The notes under the pieces are model-generated. The model was not told the origin of the DNA. It did not search any database and saw only the letters and a program-made list of their open reading frames with translations. Below, in pieces: positions 12,831 through 25,572 of a DNA stretch of 64,000 nt. The position numbers were made by a program, and so were the translations under genes. The stretch covers positions 20,392,500 through 20,456,499 of the forward strand of contig JAMKCF010000008.1 in NCBI GenBank assembly GCA_023634235.1, read 5' to 3'. This stretch comes from Pisaster brevispinus. Taxonomy: Eukaryota > Echinodermata > Asteroidea > Forcipulatida > Asteriidae. Each line of letters starts with the position of its first letter. The stretch's first letter is position 1.

Positions 12831-12985
12831 TCTGGGTCTAGGAGAATAAGGGGAACCTGGTTCTGAGTCTGGGAGAATAACGGGAACCTGGTTCTGGTTC
12901 TAGGAAATTAAGGGGAACCTAGTTCTGGGTCTAGGAGAATAAGGGGGATCTAGTTCTGGGTCTAGTTAAATAATGGGGACCCAGA
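12831..12985 (+). repeat. 31-bp minisatellite, five units
   Basis: TCTGGGTCTAGGAGAATAAG plus GGGAACCTGGT recurs at 12831, 12862, 12893, 12924 and 12955 with substitutions, an exact 31-base period. Confidence 0.9.
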
Positions 12986-13497
12986 CCCACTTACTATTTT
13001 TTCATGAACTTTCACATTCATAAAATCCCAACCTGAACAATCTCTTTAACCAAAGATGGCTAAAGATCTCTCGACACCCGGCGATATACAACAACGCTTC
13101 AGTTTACTCAGCCCCAGATTTAACCAATCAGCATTGATTACCGTGTTCAGTCAGGTGCCACAAAACACCCTGGAAAAAAAATCCCAACAAAATAAATAAA
13201 TAAATAGAATAACCCGAGAGGCTCTATAACCACACTGGATCACAGCTAAAGTAGAAGAAAATCCCTGGAAATGATTAAGCATGCTCATCAACTTAAGCCG
13301 TCTACATTATTTGCAAGGATTATCGTTTTTTCTCTTCTCATCTCTCTTCCTGGTTTATAGTTCATTGTGCTTTGGAGAGGCGTAATGATATGAAGTTGAT
13401 GATGTGTGAAGAGGTTTATAATGTGAGTGATTCACCTTGACATTCAATGCACTTTTGGCAGGAAGTGGAAGGGGTTTGTATAGGAAGGAAGTAATGT

Positions 13498-13560
13498 CGG
13501 AATAGTTATGGAATAGTTATGGAATAGTTATGGAATAGTTATGGAATAGTTATGGAATAT
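13498..13560 (+). repeat. 11-bp minisatellite (GGAATAGTTAT)
   Basis: Five full units and a partial unit are perfectly repeated, indicating a young expansion. Confidence 0.95.
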
Positions 13561-13974
13561 CATATTTGATCATTCAGAGACTCTGTAATGTTACTGGAGT
13601 ATTTTGCTCCCTGGTAACCTCAGGGTGGGCGTTGGGGGATTTTTGTGAGTTTTTGCATTGCTCCGTGTAAAGCACTGCACAATTTATTTTATTTTATTTT
13701 AATTATTAATTTTTGTTTTCAAAATTATTTTTTATCTTTTCCTGTTGATGTAATATCTGTGCTGCAAGTTGGATTTTTTAAATTATGGTAGCTATGAAAC
13801 GAAATTTAATGGAAATTGAACTGGACCACAAATCTTTTAGCATGCTATTGTGAGCAATCTGTGAAGTGTCCAGTTCATTTGGTGCACACGTTTCTTGTTT
13901 GAGTGCTGAAAGGTTGATTGCCATTTTCCACACTGGCATGAACACACACACGCAATGATCATTTAGAGAGAGAA

Positions 13975-14135
13975 GTTCTCCTGTTGATATACTATTACTA
14001 TCATTATGTATTTCTGGTAATGAAACAAAGGATGCCTCATAAGTGAACTTAATCACTGTAGCTCGCAAGCCTGAGGAAGCCTGTAAACATGGGTGTTTGC
14101 TGTGAACCAGAAACACAGGTTTCAACTCGATGAAC
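13975..14135 (-). repeat. SINE J tail fragment
   Basis: On the minus strand CCTGTGTTTCTGGTTCACAG, CACCCATGTTTACAGGCTTC, and ATGAGGCATCC with TTTCATTACCAGAAATA match the tail of the SINE at 53300. Confidence 0.75.
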
Positions 14136-14157
14136 TTGACGTGTCAATTACTTTGAA

Positions 14158-14270
14158 TAGGGGGCCTATAATACTTTGGGTTTGGGAATCTCACAACTGA
14201 CTTCATTTTGCAACATTAGTGCTCAGAAATACACTGACTACGTGGTGCATTTTAGTTTAATGTAACATGT
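14158..14270 (+). repeat. Local direct duplication, copy 1
   Basis: TTTGGGTTTGGGAATCT, AAATACACT and GGTGCATTTTAG occur in the same order and spacing as in 14735-14840. Confidence 0.65.
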
Positions 14271-14734
14271 TAACATTGGCTGTTACATAGGCGGGCTGAT
14301 AACAGTAAGAGGAAAAGAAGACGGCAGAAACGTCTTTAAGCTGGCTGTGTTGGGTGATAATTTATTTATAATCCTGGGATGATACTCTTAAAACAATTTT
14401 GTAAGAAAATACTTATTCGGAAACTAAGGACATTATGCATCAGATGGGACAACTTTAAAGAGCATTTCTGTATGGGGACTTCAAAGAACTAAATAAACTA
14501 CGGTAATGACAGTTGGATTCAGGGCTTAAATTAGTACACCATGAAAATGAGTTCTTTTTGGAATGGAACAGTTTGAATTGGCCAGAAGTGACCCAACCCC
14601 CTTGTGCCCCCTAAAATGTTACCCTAGTTGTTGCTGAATATTATTTTTATTATAAAAAGGGTTTGTTCGAACATTAGCATTCTTACCCTCAATTTCAATT
14701 ATATGCTTGATGAACAAGGAGAAGTGTGAACTAC

Positions 14735-14840
14735 TTTGCGTATAGTATTTGGGTTTGGGAATCTAGCCACCGATTAAATTTTTTAATGTTAGTGGTTATA
14801 AATACACTATAAGTTTATGGTGCATTTTAGCTTATCACGC
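14735..14840 (+). repeat. Local direct duplication, copy 2
   Basis: This is a diverged copy of 14158-14270, about 577 bp downstream. The sequence between does not look shared with other repeats here. Confidence 0.65.
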
Positions 14841-15852
14841 CATTTAAGTCCCATTGGAAGAGGTGGTGACTGTAGTGAGATGCAGTGTTTGTTTACTTGT
14901 GGGACTTTTTTTTTGTGCTGAATGTGATCCAGCAATCTTCAGACAACTGATTTTTGTGGTGTGTTTTTCTAATACAATTTTGCGATAAGTAAAGGGTTTA
15001 TATACATTAGGGGTAAGTATATAAATTAACAATTGAAAAAGAAGAAGAAACAATACCCAGCTGGCCAAGATCGTAAATTGAATTCCTGATAAACTACAAA
15101 GTTGTTTGTTTAAGCATTAGTTTGTTCTTCAGTGCATAAAGATTATATTATGAAGCCATTCAATATTTAAAAATCAAAAGTTGGGGTGGGTGGGTGGGTC
15201 AAAACAATTTCGAAAAATCAACATTTTTTAAACATTGACTATTCTGAATGGCCCCTTAGCACGCCTGACCCTCCTCTGTCCGTTAGTAGCAATTAATTTA
15301 TTCCGTGGTGTGTTACTTTTAGCTCAGTGAGAGAATCTTTAGCGTAGCTGGCTGAACCGTCGACGTCACCTAGACAAGGGGATGGTGTCACTGATTGGTG
15401 AGGTTAGATGCACTGTTGCTGTCATCGTCAAATCAGCACCGTAGCCATATTACATTATTCTTATTTGTCAACAATCTCTTCCTTAATCCCACACCTGGGG
15501 CTGTGATAAAAAAATCATCCTCTAAATCAAGTCACAATCACATTTGCAGTTCCTCCTTTCCTCAAAGCTCCATCCCTCTCCGTCGTGGTACGACCGCATC
15601 CCTCACCCCCAAAGCCTGCATGCCATATTTACTCTCTGCTGCCATATAATTTCTATTTATTTTAATCGAGGCTGTTTTTGTCCCTGGGCAATCCGGTACC
15701 CCAGTGGAAAAGTGGATCTTGTTTGTGTCTAATACTACCACAAGCCCTGCACGCCGCATTACCTTCTGCTTCAACAACTCGGCCAGGGTTCCACCGAATC
15801 TGATGGCTACACCCTCCATCCAAGAATAGAAGAACTACTGGAGGAGAGACGG

Positions 15853-15857
<5 letters not shown>

Positions 15858-15896
<39 letters not shown>

Positions 15897-15904
15897 GGAG
15901 AGAG
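15858..15904 (+). repeat. (GA)n microsatellite
   Basis: About 19 GA units are followed by GGGAGA variants. Confidence 0.95.
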
Positions 15905-17174
15905 AAATGGAACCCAAAATGAGATTACAGAGTGTAACAGGCTTACCAATGTGGATCAACAGGCGTAAACAAATTCAATCTGAGAAGACTTTAGTCGTTG
16001 GAATCCCTCTACTCTCACATTGAAACCTACCCGTGGCTTAACCCAATTTTACCGTAAAGGTTTTGGTCCCAATTTTGGTCCGAAAAGTGAGAATTTACAG
16101 GAATTCCTGTTGATACTCAATTCAACAATTAGAATCATTCAGTCGATGAGCTGAGTGATGATGCAAAAAGGGAAAAAAGACGTACTTCACTCCAACCTTC
16201 TTCTTCTGCATATTGTTCATAGAATACAAGTAGATAATTATTCATTAAGGAGAAAGAGAAACAAGGCACTTCTAGTAGGACATTTTTGACCTAAGTGGTG
16301 TATTTTATGTTTTTAAAGGTACCAAGGCACTAGAACATGATGGTCCCAAGGCTTCCCCTTGTAAATCAAGCCCTGCACTGGAAGCTATTTGTAGCCGTCA
16401 ACAGTTTGTGTGGCATCAGAGATTGCATTGTGACATCATAAAGGTAACCTAACTGCATTCATATAAAGTAATAAAACTATGTGCCCCCCCCCCCCCCTCA
16501 TGCTGGGGTAGAACAATATTTTTCATTTTTATGATTTTTCCATAGATTTAATGTAGTTTTTTGCTAGGTTTCCCCCCTCAAAATCCCATAGATTTGGACC
16601 ATAGCGATCAATCAGCTTTTCAGGGAAAAATCCTTAAGCTGTTCGCCTGTGGGCTAAAAGCAATAAAACAGACAAAAGCCACTTGCCCTTGCCCAATAGG
16701 TAAACCACAATAAAGGGAGAAAGTGCATACAACACTGGCATTGGACAATCGTTGTACTTGGCTGTGTTAATCCTGTATCACTTGCACTGGGGCCAATTTG
16801 TACACAAAGTGAACAATAACTGCACGGGTAAGCTGGGGATCGGGTCGTTGTACACCAAACAGCACCGGTGCTTTTCAAGGGGTCGGTACTCTTTGATTCG
16901 GCTTCAATAGGACCATACAACTGTGAACATGGAAAAAGGTGTCCCGTTGCTTACAGAGTGGTTGACTTAACATCGCTGAGGCTTGTTCTCTTTGACAACA
17001 AACCTTTTGTAGGGCCAAGGAAACTTTATGACCCAAGTACCACATCAAGGGTTAGATACCTGTGTGTGAATGGAGGTAGAGACAATGGAGAGCGCACTAT
17101 GACATTTTGATTGGGGAATCCGTGAGAGAGCTCTACCCGAATGCGGCATTTGTCCCGAAGCCTGGTCGGTCCCT

Positions 17175-17300
17175 CTGAAGGGATTAGCCACATAATGTGC
17201 CGCTTCAATCACCACAGCCTGCCTACAATTAGATTACTTTTTCATTACTCCCAACAGGGATAATTGTCTTTGATTCAAATTCCCATTTCCTTTACCATGA
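17175..17300. promoter_or_regulatory. Candidate regulatory block with GGATTA, ATTAGATTA and TTTGATTCAAA
   Basis: This stretch has no repeat similarity in the window. It contains an Otx/Gsc-type GGATTA near 17181, AATTAGATTA near 17228, GGGATAATTG near 17258 and TTTGATTCAAA near 17270. Site clustering is visible, but function is inferred. Confidence 0.22.
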
Positions 17301-20043
17301 ATAATTTGGGGGGCCAAGCCTGGCAGATTACAGATGGTGTGTTTTCCTGTAACACAGAGTAGTGCAACAAGGCACGACTGGTTGAAACACGCCTTTCTCT
17401 ACCCCCTCTCTCTCTCTCTTTTCTCTCTCTACTTTGCTTCTGGTATCAAGATCTTAAGATGTAAAAGATGAAGATGTGGAGATGTATATTCTGGCTGTGT
17501 GTATTTTGATGAGGATTTCCTCCTAGAGGCTGAGCCGGTTACTATAGTCCCACCTTGAGGCAAGCCTGCTGCAACTTGAGCAAACTCATAAACCACAAGC
17601 TCCCTGCTTCCTTAAAAAAGCGCGCTGTTTGATCTTATCACTTAATTGGCTAATATTGAAAAAATTCATCTGACATTAATTGTAGTTGGTTGGCAGAGAG
17701 TAAAGGAAAGGAAATATTATTAATTAACAGAGACCACAAAGAGATGGGATTGAAGCCAGCCAGTGGAACTCGGACGATATGTAAAGTGTGAAACCGCAGG
17801 GCTTAGTGTCAGTGTTTATTTATTTATATTTTCTATTTTAATTGCAAAATAGAATTTAGCTGTTGCAAACTGCTCACCGACCAAAAGGTCATATGGTATA
17901 ATTGCAAATTTGTTTACTGGCTTCATGTTTCGGCCCTTTAAGCAGAGTTTTTCTCTAAGGCTATGTGATAATACAAAACACACAACTATTTTTACTTTTA
18001 ATTGGGTGACCCAATCAGTGGCTAGCACTGGGTCTCCTATTAGTCAGACATGCATTGTACATTTTACTGTAAAATACACACACCAATTAAATTTAAACAA
18101 ATACCCCTATTAACAAAATAGTAGTATTAATAAAGCAACAGGTGTTAAAAATATACATATATTAACCTGTGCAGACAGACACCTCAAAAACTGGTCTTCT
18201 CACATGGGCATAAAATACACAATGTAACACATAAAGAATGTCAAAGAACAGGGAAGGGAACCAGCATGAATGTCTTTGGGAGCAGGTAAAAAGACCCTAA
18301 AACAGAGTTAAAAGTAGGGTCATAGATTGGTTTTTGTCAACTTAATGCTGATGTAGGTCAAATTACAAACAGATACAATAGAAGTCACCTAAGAAGGTTC
18401 CAACTGAATACTGTGTCTACTTGTTGAGAAAATAGCAAACACATTTTGGGGGTAGGCATATTTTCATCAAGAACGAATCCATCCACGCTTAGTGATGTGA
18501 TGCTGGTACCAACTGCATCTCGGGCCACAGCATTCACAAACAGACACCATGGAAGTTTGGATCTGCAAAACTAGCCTTGAGGTGAGCTTTGGAGCTTCAA
18601 ATTTGTGGACATACTTTAGTTGATTTCAAATCAACAGGGGTATTTCAGGTGAAATAATTTTGCAGGATGCTTACCATCACCATCTTTATAACAAGTAAGC
18701 TTTTGGATAGAAATTACAACAAATACTTTTCGGGGTCATTACGAAAGATGACCCTACATTTAAAGGGGCAAAAAAACAACCTAAACTTGAAAACAAATCC
18801 TAGGTTTGGAGAGCCTGTTTGTGGCTTATGTGGCTTGGTTGAGGTACCCTGACAAATTTTCTGTCTTCCTGGGTTTTTGTTTTCCATTGTTCAACTATAT
18901 TTTACGAACAAGATCAAATCTGTAACTCTATGGTCCAAAAATTACTTCAGAAACAGCAAACAAATTCTTGAGAAACAGAAGGAAAGTTGCTTGCTTATGA
19001 TTTTAGTCTAAAACAGTTAAACTATGACAAAGTGAGGGGAAGTAATAAAAAAAAAAGCAAACTCAACCATTTTGAAAAGTCTGCGCTTCTGAAAGTGCAT
19101 CCAGTCTATGACTTGAGAAGAAAACAGTTCAATTCTCAAGACGCATAATTAACGGTCAATGATACCTGCATGTGTGCATGTAAGTTGCAGCCCATCTCCC
19201 TGTAATGGAAGCCAAACATAAGTAGCTACACGGCCCAATGATTAATTTCATGAGAAGAAAACAGGCGCGAGTGTCTGTAAACAACAAGCGCACGATTGTA
19301 ATCTCATTCGGGACACAGACTGCACATACCGCACCACGCCAGCGATGAGTAACAAAATTACGGCAACCCTTCTCGGATTTAATTCACCCCCTGATTTCCC
19401 AGTAGACGCACATATATTAGATTCGTTTGCCCAGCTTATTAGAGGGGGGTTTTGTATGCGCGACAAAGTGATCTTTAGGCAGCGGAGAAGTTTGTTTCTA
19501 TCAATATTTCCCAGAAGACGCATTTAATTCTATCAAGTCCTGCTCCTGTACTCGAAGCTTGTCTTACAAGTTCGTGTAGAAAGGCATTTTTAATCCACAG
19601 TGTTCCAACTCTCCTGATCTGAACAGCCATTGGTGAGGTGGATGCCGTGATGGTTTGTAGTGCTGGAGGTGCTATAAGGTCCTAGTTTTGCACATTTGTA
19701 GAATCCAGGTTTATTACTGCCTGTGGTTGGTTACTGTCGGTAGACAGAGTTGTAGTGGGAATCTCAAAGTCTAAGGCTGAAACCGGTTAAGGATGCTAAA
19801 CCACAAGCAAGAAAATTGACATCAAATTTTTATAGTAAAATAGAACTTCGTTGGAACATTTGTTCAACTTAAAACTCCTTTTTAAATAAATTGAAAGGAG
19901 TGCTCTAAACTTAGACTGCCATTTTAAACGGAAGTAAGAGAAAAGTTTGCCAAACTGCAATCTTGAGCTCAACTCTGTCATGTGTCACAATAGGGTGCGA
20001 ATCTTGCTGTGTCAGATTTATTTGGAGACATACTTGGACAAAG

Positions 20044-20245
20044 GCCTCTAGCTACCGGGCAATCTGCTCTGGAATTGCAAAGGTCGTGGGTTCGAATCCC
20101 ATCCGAGTATTATGCCTGTGGTTTTTTTTCAGGTGGGGGGGGGGGGGGGTAAGGGTTGTGTTTTATTTTCTTCAAAGGACTCGGGGGGGGGGGGGGAGTA
20201 CTGATTATACAGTGCTTAACACACATCAGTGTATGGGTAAAACCA
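20044..20245 (+). repeat. tRNA-derived SINE, family S, box A deleted
   Basis: CCTCTAGCTACCGGGCAA joins directly to TCTGCTCTGGAATTGCAAAGG, then GTGGGTTCGAATCCCATCC (box B). The shared tail is GGACTCGGGG, AGTACTGATTATACAGTGCT and ACACACATCAGTG. Two long G runs interrupt the tail. Confidence 0.75.
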
Positions 20246-20371
20246 AATGACATTGGACAAGTACTGTTTATGAATGTGTCAACACAGGAGCATTGTTGAT
20301 ATTGATAGCACCCCCCTCTGCCAAAACAATAAAGACAATACAACTTTTGGTTTATTTAAAGGTGTGAGCAG

Positions 20372-20517
20372 GAGCCAATTTCACAAAGAGTTAAGATTGA
20401 TCTTAACTGTGTGTCAATCTTAATTGCTAAGCAAAGTGTGATGTCACAAAACAAATCACTATGGTGATATTGACAACTCATCTTAAGATGAATCTTAGTG
20501 TTTTGTGAAAAGGAGCT
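20372..20517. repeat. Hairpin repeat B, copy
   Basis: It has the same core (GCTAAGCAAAGTGTGATGTC) and ends (AATTTCACAAAGAGTTAAG and TTTTGTGAAA) as the copy at 3413. Confidence 0.85.
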
Positions 20518-20544
20518 CCATGACAATCCAAGAAATATGATTTA

Positions 20545-20639
20545 TTCTGCTGGACCAAGAATACAGTGTGAATTCAGTGTCCACCTTTATGAGATAAATT
20601 CAGCTGGACCAAGAATTCAGTCTGGGTTCAGTGTCCACC
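20545..20639 (+). repeat. Two-unit 54-bp tandem repeat between B elements
   Basis: CTGGACCAAGAATACAGTG at 20549 recurs as CTGGACCAAGAATTCAGTC at 20603. Each is followed by TTCAGTGTCCACC. Confidence 0.6.
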
Positions 20640-20666
20640 AAAGGTGCTCGTGGATTTTATTCTGCT

Positions 20667-20855
20667 TGATTTCACAAAAAAAGCTACGGTTGATCTTAAG
20701 ATGTGCGTCCATCTGGATTGCTAAGCAGAGTGTGATGTCATAATTTAAACCAGTATGGCGATATTGACATCTCATGGTACAGGGATGGGAAACAATTCGT
20801 ACCTGTTTGTTTCAATCCTTAATAGGTAGTACTTTTATGTGTTCTGTGAAATCTA
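20667..20855. repeat. Hairpin repeat B, longer diverged copy
   Basis: It starts GATTTCACAAAAAAAGC, keeps GCTAAGCAGAGTGTGATGTC, and ends TTCTGTGAAATC. The right half carries about 50 bp of extra sequence. Confidence 0.6.
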
Positions 20856-21879
20856 ACGTGGGACTCAGAAAACTATAGGCAGTGCTTTCAACAGCTAACT
20901 TAATGCTTGCAAGATCAATTGGGTCTGAAATATCTCCCAACAATGAAAACATAGCTGTTTATTTATGGGGTTTTCTTTTATCTCAGTTGCATTTCAAAGA
21001 AGTTTTTTTTAACCATCGTCAATTGTAAACAATTATGAATGGGGAATGTCAAAAGGCACGTCCCTGTTTTCCTTTTCGACGTGATCCTGAAGTAGGTATC
21101 TCTAATGTACTTCACTCGGGATGAAGGCATAGGGGGCGTCTCTACTGATAACAATCCCAACCTCTATCTTTCTCAACATATTGCCCCACGGAAGGTTTCA
21201 AAACCTTTCCACGTTTTGCACCAGGGGGTTTGATAAGCACCATTGACAGCAAGCGTGTTTGACTTCATTTCATCAAACTAAACCACAAACTAATGAATTT
21301 TCTTAATTCATCAAAATCGGTTCAAGTTCCCATTTGGTGATTGTTTTGTAAGTATGGTTATGGTGGCAGTTGGCAGCCGTAGGGGCTGGGGGACTTGGCA
21401 GGCCTTGCAAGGAAACAGGGGGGGGGGGGACCCTTTCATTGTGTGGCGTACCATGAGGCTTGTGTCATTAGAATTGCTGATCAGGCAATGGATAGGGTGT
21501 TAACCGTATACCTCCCCCAGCAGATCCATGCGCTCGGACAACAAAAACATCCCTCTATCAAGTATTAGTTCAGGTCTTAATATCCGTCCCATGTTACATT
21601 CCCCCCGGAGCACCTAAACCCCGGCTCTAGTCAATCCCGGCAGCTTTTTTTTCTTCGGGTTCAAGCTATACGATCATGCCCGACCTGCCAACCAAGCCGT
21701 TGATACACAAGAACTGGATTAAGCCTCATAGCCCTAGGCCCAGCACTCTTATTACTCTGATGAAATTCTCAGCCTCTGATATTATTTCCCAATTGAAACA
21801 ATTAGCGCTAAAATGTGCAGTAAGCTGTTGTGAGGAACCCTGCCGAAAGGGGTATTCATCTTTCATGTGGTTCTTCTCC

Positions 21880-22470
21880 ATCGATTGCAAGCTGTAAGGT
21901 CTCTCTACATTTCCCATGTCGTACACCTATTTCTAATAGCTTGCAAAGCTGTGCACCAGTGTACCACCATACATTTTCATGTGTAAGTTTTTTTCTTTTT
22001 TTTTAATCAGCTTAAAGCGGCTCGGCAGTTTGCTCAAGAATCGTTCTTGATCGCTTTGTATCGTCTCTACATTTGTCGTGTTGTGTTTTTAATAAATTGC
22101 AAGCTGTGTGCTCTCCACATTCTTCTTGGGCTATTTTTGTATAATCTCACACGTTGTCTACTCATTGTTCAAGATTTATTTCTGAAAGCTCACTAGCTGA
22201 ACAGTCTCACATTTCTCATGGGTCATTTCTCAAATGTTGCTGGACGTTTTCTTTTGACACTTTGAAGCTTGCAAGTCTTGTCCTCATTTCTTGTTTTTTT
22301 TACAGGTTGTTTTTTTCATAGCTTGCATTCTGGCTCTTTATTTTTCATGTTGTGCTGTGATGAATAATAGCGTATAAACTGCATGATTCTCTTCAGTATG
22401 TGGGGTTTCTGACACCTTGCGAGCTTTGTGCCATCTACATTTTCTTTTGTATTTTTCACAACCTGGCAAA
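21880..22470 (+). repeat. Degenerate tandem array with recurring TTGCAAGCTGT ... TCTACATTT ... CATGT
   Basis: TTGCAAGC-type cores recur near 21888, 21940, 22096, 22266, 22320 and 22413, each linked to CTCTACATTT- and TTTCATGT-like strings. The unit is roughly 55-80 bp but is badly decayed. It looks like an old satellite. Confidence 0.5.
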
Positions 22471-22550
22471 TTTTACCATCATGATGTTGACCCCTTATAC
22501 AAAGCAGGTGATCCAATTTGCCATTAGAACAGTTTTAGATACGAGGGCTG

Positions 22551-22676
22551 TATCCGGATTAGCCGTGGGTTATGGCTATGGCTGTTGCTATGGGTGTTGC
22601 TAATGATGTCCTATACTTCAATGCACGATGACGCGGCGATCCAACAGTAGCTGTAGCCGTAGTCACTAATTCGGAT
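22551..22676. repeat. Imperfect long inverted repeat (hairpin element)
   Basis: ATCCGGATTAGCCGTGGG and TGGCTATGGCTGTTG on the left pair with the complement of CAACAGTAGCTGTAGCCG and TAGTCACTAATTCGGATG on the right. It resembles a small MITE. Confidence 0.6.
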
Positions 22677-22782
22677 GAGGCCTAGCGCAGAAATGTTGAT
22701 GCTGGGATTTTTCAAGGTTGCCCCTCCCTCACAGGAAGATTTAAAGGAAGCCATCCAAGGAGATGCACACTGCATGATCACG

Positions 22783-22955
22783 GTTCTCCCCAGGACTTGT
22801 GCAAACCGGGGGGCATTCTAGACCCAAATTTTTGAAGTTTGGCCTGAGCAGGCTGAATTGAGGCACTCTGTTTCGGAACATTTCTTACTCTTTATCTTTG
22901 ACGTTAAAAGCCCTACTGTGCAATCTAGGGCATTTAAAATAGTTTTATTTGTACA
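22783..22955. repeat. Dispersed repeat F, half copy
   Basis: GTTCTCCCCAGGACTTGTGC, AGACCCAAATTTTTGAAG and TAAAAGCCCTACTGTG match both arms of the element at 50814. Confidence 0.65.
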
Positions 22956-24954
22956 AAAAGTGTTGTTTTTTTCTCTCTCTCATATTGGCACATGTATCGA
23001 CCAGATATTATCTGTATGATTTTTGTGAATTGATCTGGAGCCACTAAAACTTCTTTTTTCTTTCTCTCTCTCGTATTGGCCAGCATTGGCAAGCGTAACG
23101 GCGAGATATGCTATAGCTTGTGCGTGGGGAGAGCCCTGTTGACTCCACACAATCTCCTCTCCACCTTTCCTCGTTTGGAGTGTGATTTATCCAGCTAACA
23201 CCTAACATCCTCCGACCATGTCCCCATCGCTCATTACAAGTTGACTCATGTCCAAGTACTTCAAACCAATCAAGTCATTAATTGCCCTGATTTCTTGCAG
23301 CCAGTTTAATGAAGAGATTCGCCCAGCAATTACTGCCAACGAGCTCCTCAAGAAATCACGATTAACGACGAGAGAGGACCTTATATGGAGGGCACGGCTG
23401 CAAGAGGAAGTGAGCTTAGTTCGTGTAGGATGGGAGAACATCCAAGTCAAAGGAAGCCACAAGGCGATTAACTTGCGGCCGAGCAAACTGAACTGTTCCT
23501 ACTAATGACTGGATCCTGAGAGTGGTAAACAGCTTTTGTAGAATTTATGCACAAACGGCAGTGCATTACGGAAATGTTGGGAGACAGCAGTCACGGAGGT
23601 CATAAATTACGGGTTCAGTGGTCCTGTCAGGCTTTTGTGCGTGAGGGGACTCGTAAAAGTAAACGACGCTTCATTAAAAACAATCGGGGCATTTAGTTGG
23701 TTAGCCTTTATCAACCAACTTGAGATACCTATCGCATTTCGTTCGTCAAAGAGTTATTTTACGAAGTTTTAAGAAGCATGCCCATAACAAGGGGTGCACC
23801 CAGAGAGTGGTTTGCTGATGGGGCTCAGAGTCATCATTTTCAGAGGGGGGGGGGGGGAGAGGAGGAAGCTGGTCATTCACTGATCTAGTGCACCATCATA
23901 TGAACAGGTGTTTGGTGTTGTATTTATTGATTTTTTTCTTTATTATTATTTTTTTAGTTGTATACTTATTTATATGTATGTATTTATTATTATTTTTGGG
24001 CAGGGGGGGGGGGGTGCAACACCCCTGCTGTCCATCTTGGATCCTCCACTGCACAATTATTCTTTACTTCTGTATGTCTGACTTTTTGACAGTCCAAGTA
24101 AGTGATAAATTTATATGACACCAATCTGAAGTCAGCAAGATCTACTGTAAACATTAAAAGGATCTTTACACTGAGTTTTAAAGAATGCACAGTTCCACCA
24201 AAAAGGGGTTTACAGCACTGAAAAAAAGGGGAAACAGCAAATGGAAAACAGTTAATGAAAAGTTAGTCAATTTTTGAACGGACAAATGCTTGTAAATGTG
24301 ATTAAAAGATGATGTTTTGGAATTCTTGGACTGTACTTGGGGAGTGCAGACATGCGTTGTCTTCTATGGAGAGATAGTATTATTGATCTTTGTTTGCGCA
24401 GCGATCGGGTACGCCACATCCCCGCGGATTCATTTCCTCCCGAGGTGTTACCTAGCCGGGAGAGATCATACGCAGCGTGTGACTGGTTCATTAGACAGTG
24501 GAGATGGTATATTAGCAGCATTGGGCCAATCGGGGAATGCAATAGAGAATCAAGTTGAGTGGAAGAATCAGCGGTGCTTGATGGTTGTGATTGCTTTCCA
24601 CTCATTGGTGGTTAGTCAGAGGGAATGATCCCATGACGTGCAGTCATTAACACACCGGCGTCTCTACACAGCCCTAGCGTATTCTCTACCCCGTGTCCAG
24701 GAGCAATTCTTGAGCCTCTCTGGGCAATATTTCCTGATTTGGGTTAATTTCCCCGCGGCCCCATGATACGACTGATCATTGTTCATTTTCACATATATGA
24801 TATCAGTTCACAATCATCACTGTTTGTATTATTTGCAGCTTTGCAGCTCACTTATCACTTTTTAAGTGCTGTATCCTTAAGTTCATGCAAAAACAAGTTT
24901 CTAAAAGTAGCGTTATAGAAACAAAATCCTGAAGGTAACTAACAGAATGATTTG
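22956..24954. other. Unique-looking intergenic block; candidate conserved region at 23150-23510
   Basis: 23150-23510 is open on both strands (85 and 94 codons) and less AT-rich, which can happen in conserved non-coding DNA. No protein family is recognised. 23847-24015 holds G-runs and T-rich sequence. Confidence 0.35.
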
Positions 24955-25135
24955 AACTGCTCTAGCTAACGAGCAAGCTTGGTCGTCTAGTGGTAAGACA
25001 TCTGTTCAGAATGACAAAGATCGTGGGTTCGAATCCTACCCGAGTAATATGACTGACTTTTTTACAGAGCTCTGGGAGAGTACTGATCAATGCATAACAC
25101 AAATGTAAAACACAAATGGTATAACAGACGGACAT
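24955..25135 (+). repeat. tRNA-derived SINE, family S
   Basis: Box A is TGGTCGTCTAGTGGTAAGAC at about 24980 and box B GTGGGTTCGAATCCTACC at about 25023. The tail AGAGTACTGATCAATGC then ACACAAATG is common to the family. Confidence 0.75.
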
Positions 25136-25436
25136 TGATCGAAAGCTACTTGTAAAAGCTAGTCAATAAAAATCAGTTTGAAAGTACAAGTTTAGACATA
25201 TCTTTATGCTCATCACAACTGTAAATTTTTTGGTGGTTTTTGTTGTTAACTGCCCCTTTTCAAACAACTATTTTTTTGTAATACATTAAAATGTCAAGTA
25301 ATTAACCACATGGTATATTACTTTTACTGAAATGTTAGAACATAACGTATTTGTTTTATATATAGACCTCACCCTCATCAAAGTTTTCCAGTTTTATTAT
25401 TTGTATTTTTAACAATAAATTGATCCTTCAGGCCAG

Positions 25437-25572
25437 GGCTCGATTTCACAAAGAGCTAAGATCGATCTTAACTGTGAATCAATCTTAATTGCTAAGCAAA
25501 GTGTGATGTCACAATACAAATCACTAAGGTAACACTTAAGATGAGTCTTAGTGCTTTGGTGAAATCGACCCC
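25437..25572. repeat. Hairpin repeat B, copy abutting repeat E
   Basis: It runs from GGCTCGATTTCACAAAGAGC to TTTGGTGAAATCGACCCC. Repeat E begins at the next base. Confidence 0.85.

Larger units (their letters stand above)
14841..20043. other. Long unique-looking intergenic block upstream of Irx
   Basis: Apart from the GA microsatellite and poly-C near 16485, no dispersed repeat or gene is seen over 5 kb. It is a candidate for conserved non-coding elements, including the site cluster at 17175-17300. Confidence 0.5.

Noticed and set aside
24317..24628. Overlapping frames of 103, 73 and 112 codons on both strands
   Set aside because: Three mutually overlapping frames without motif or codon signal indicate non-coding DNA of even composition.
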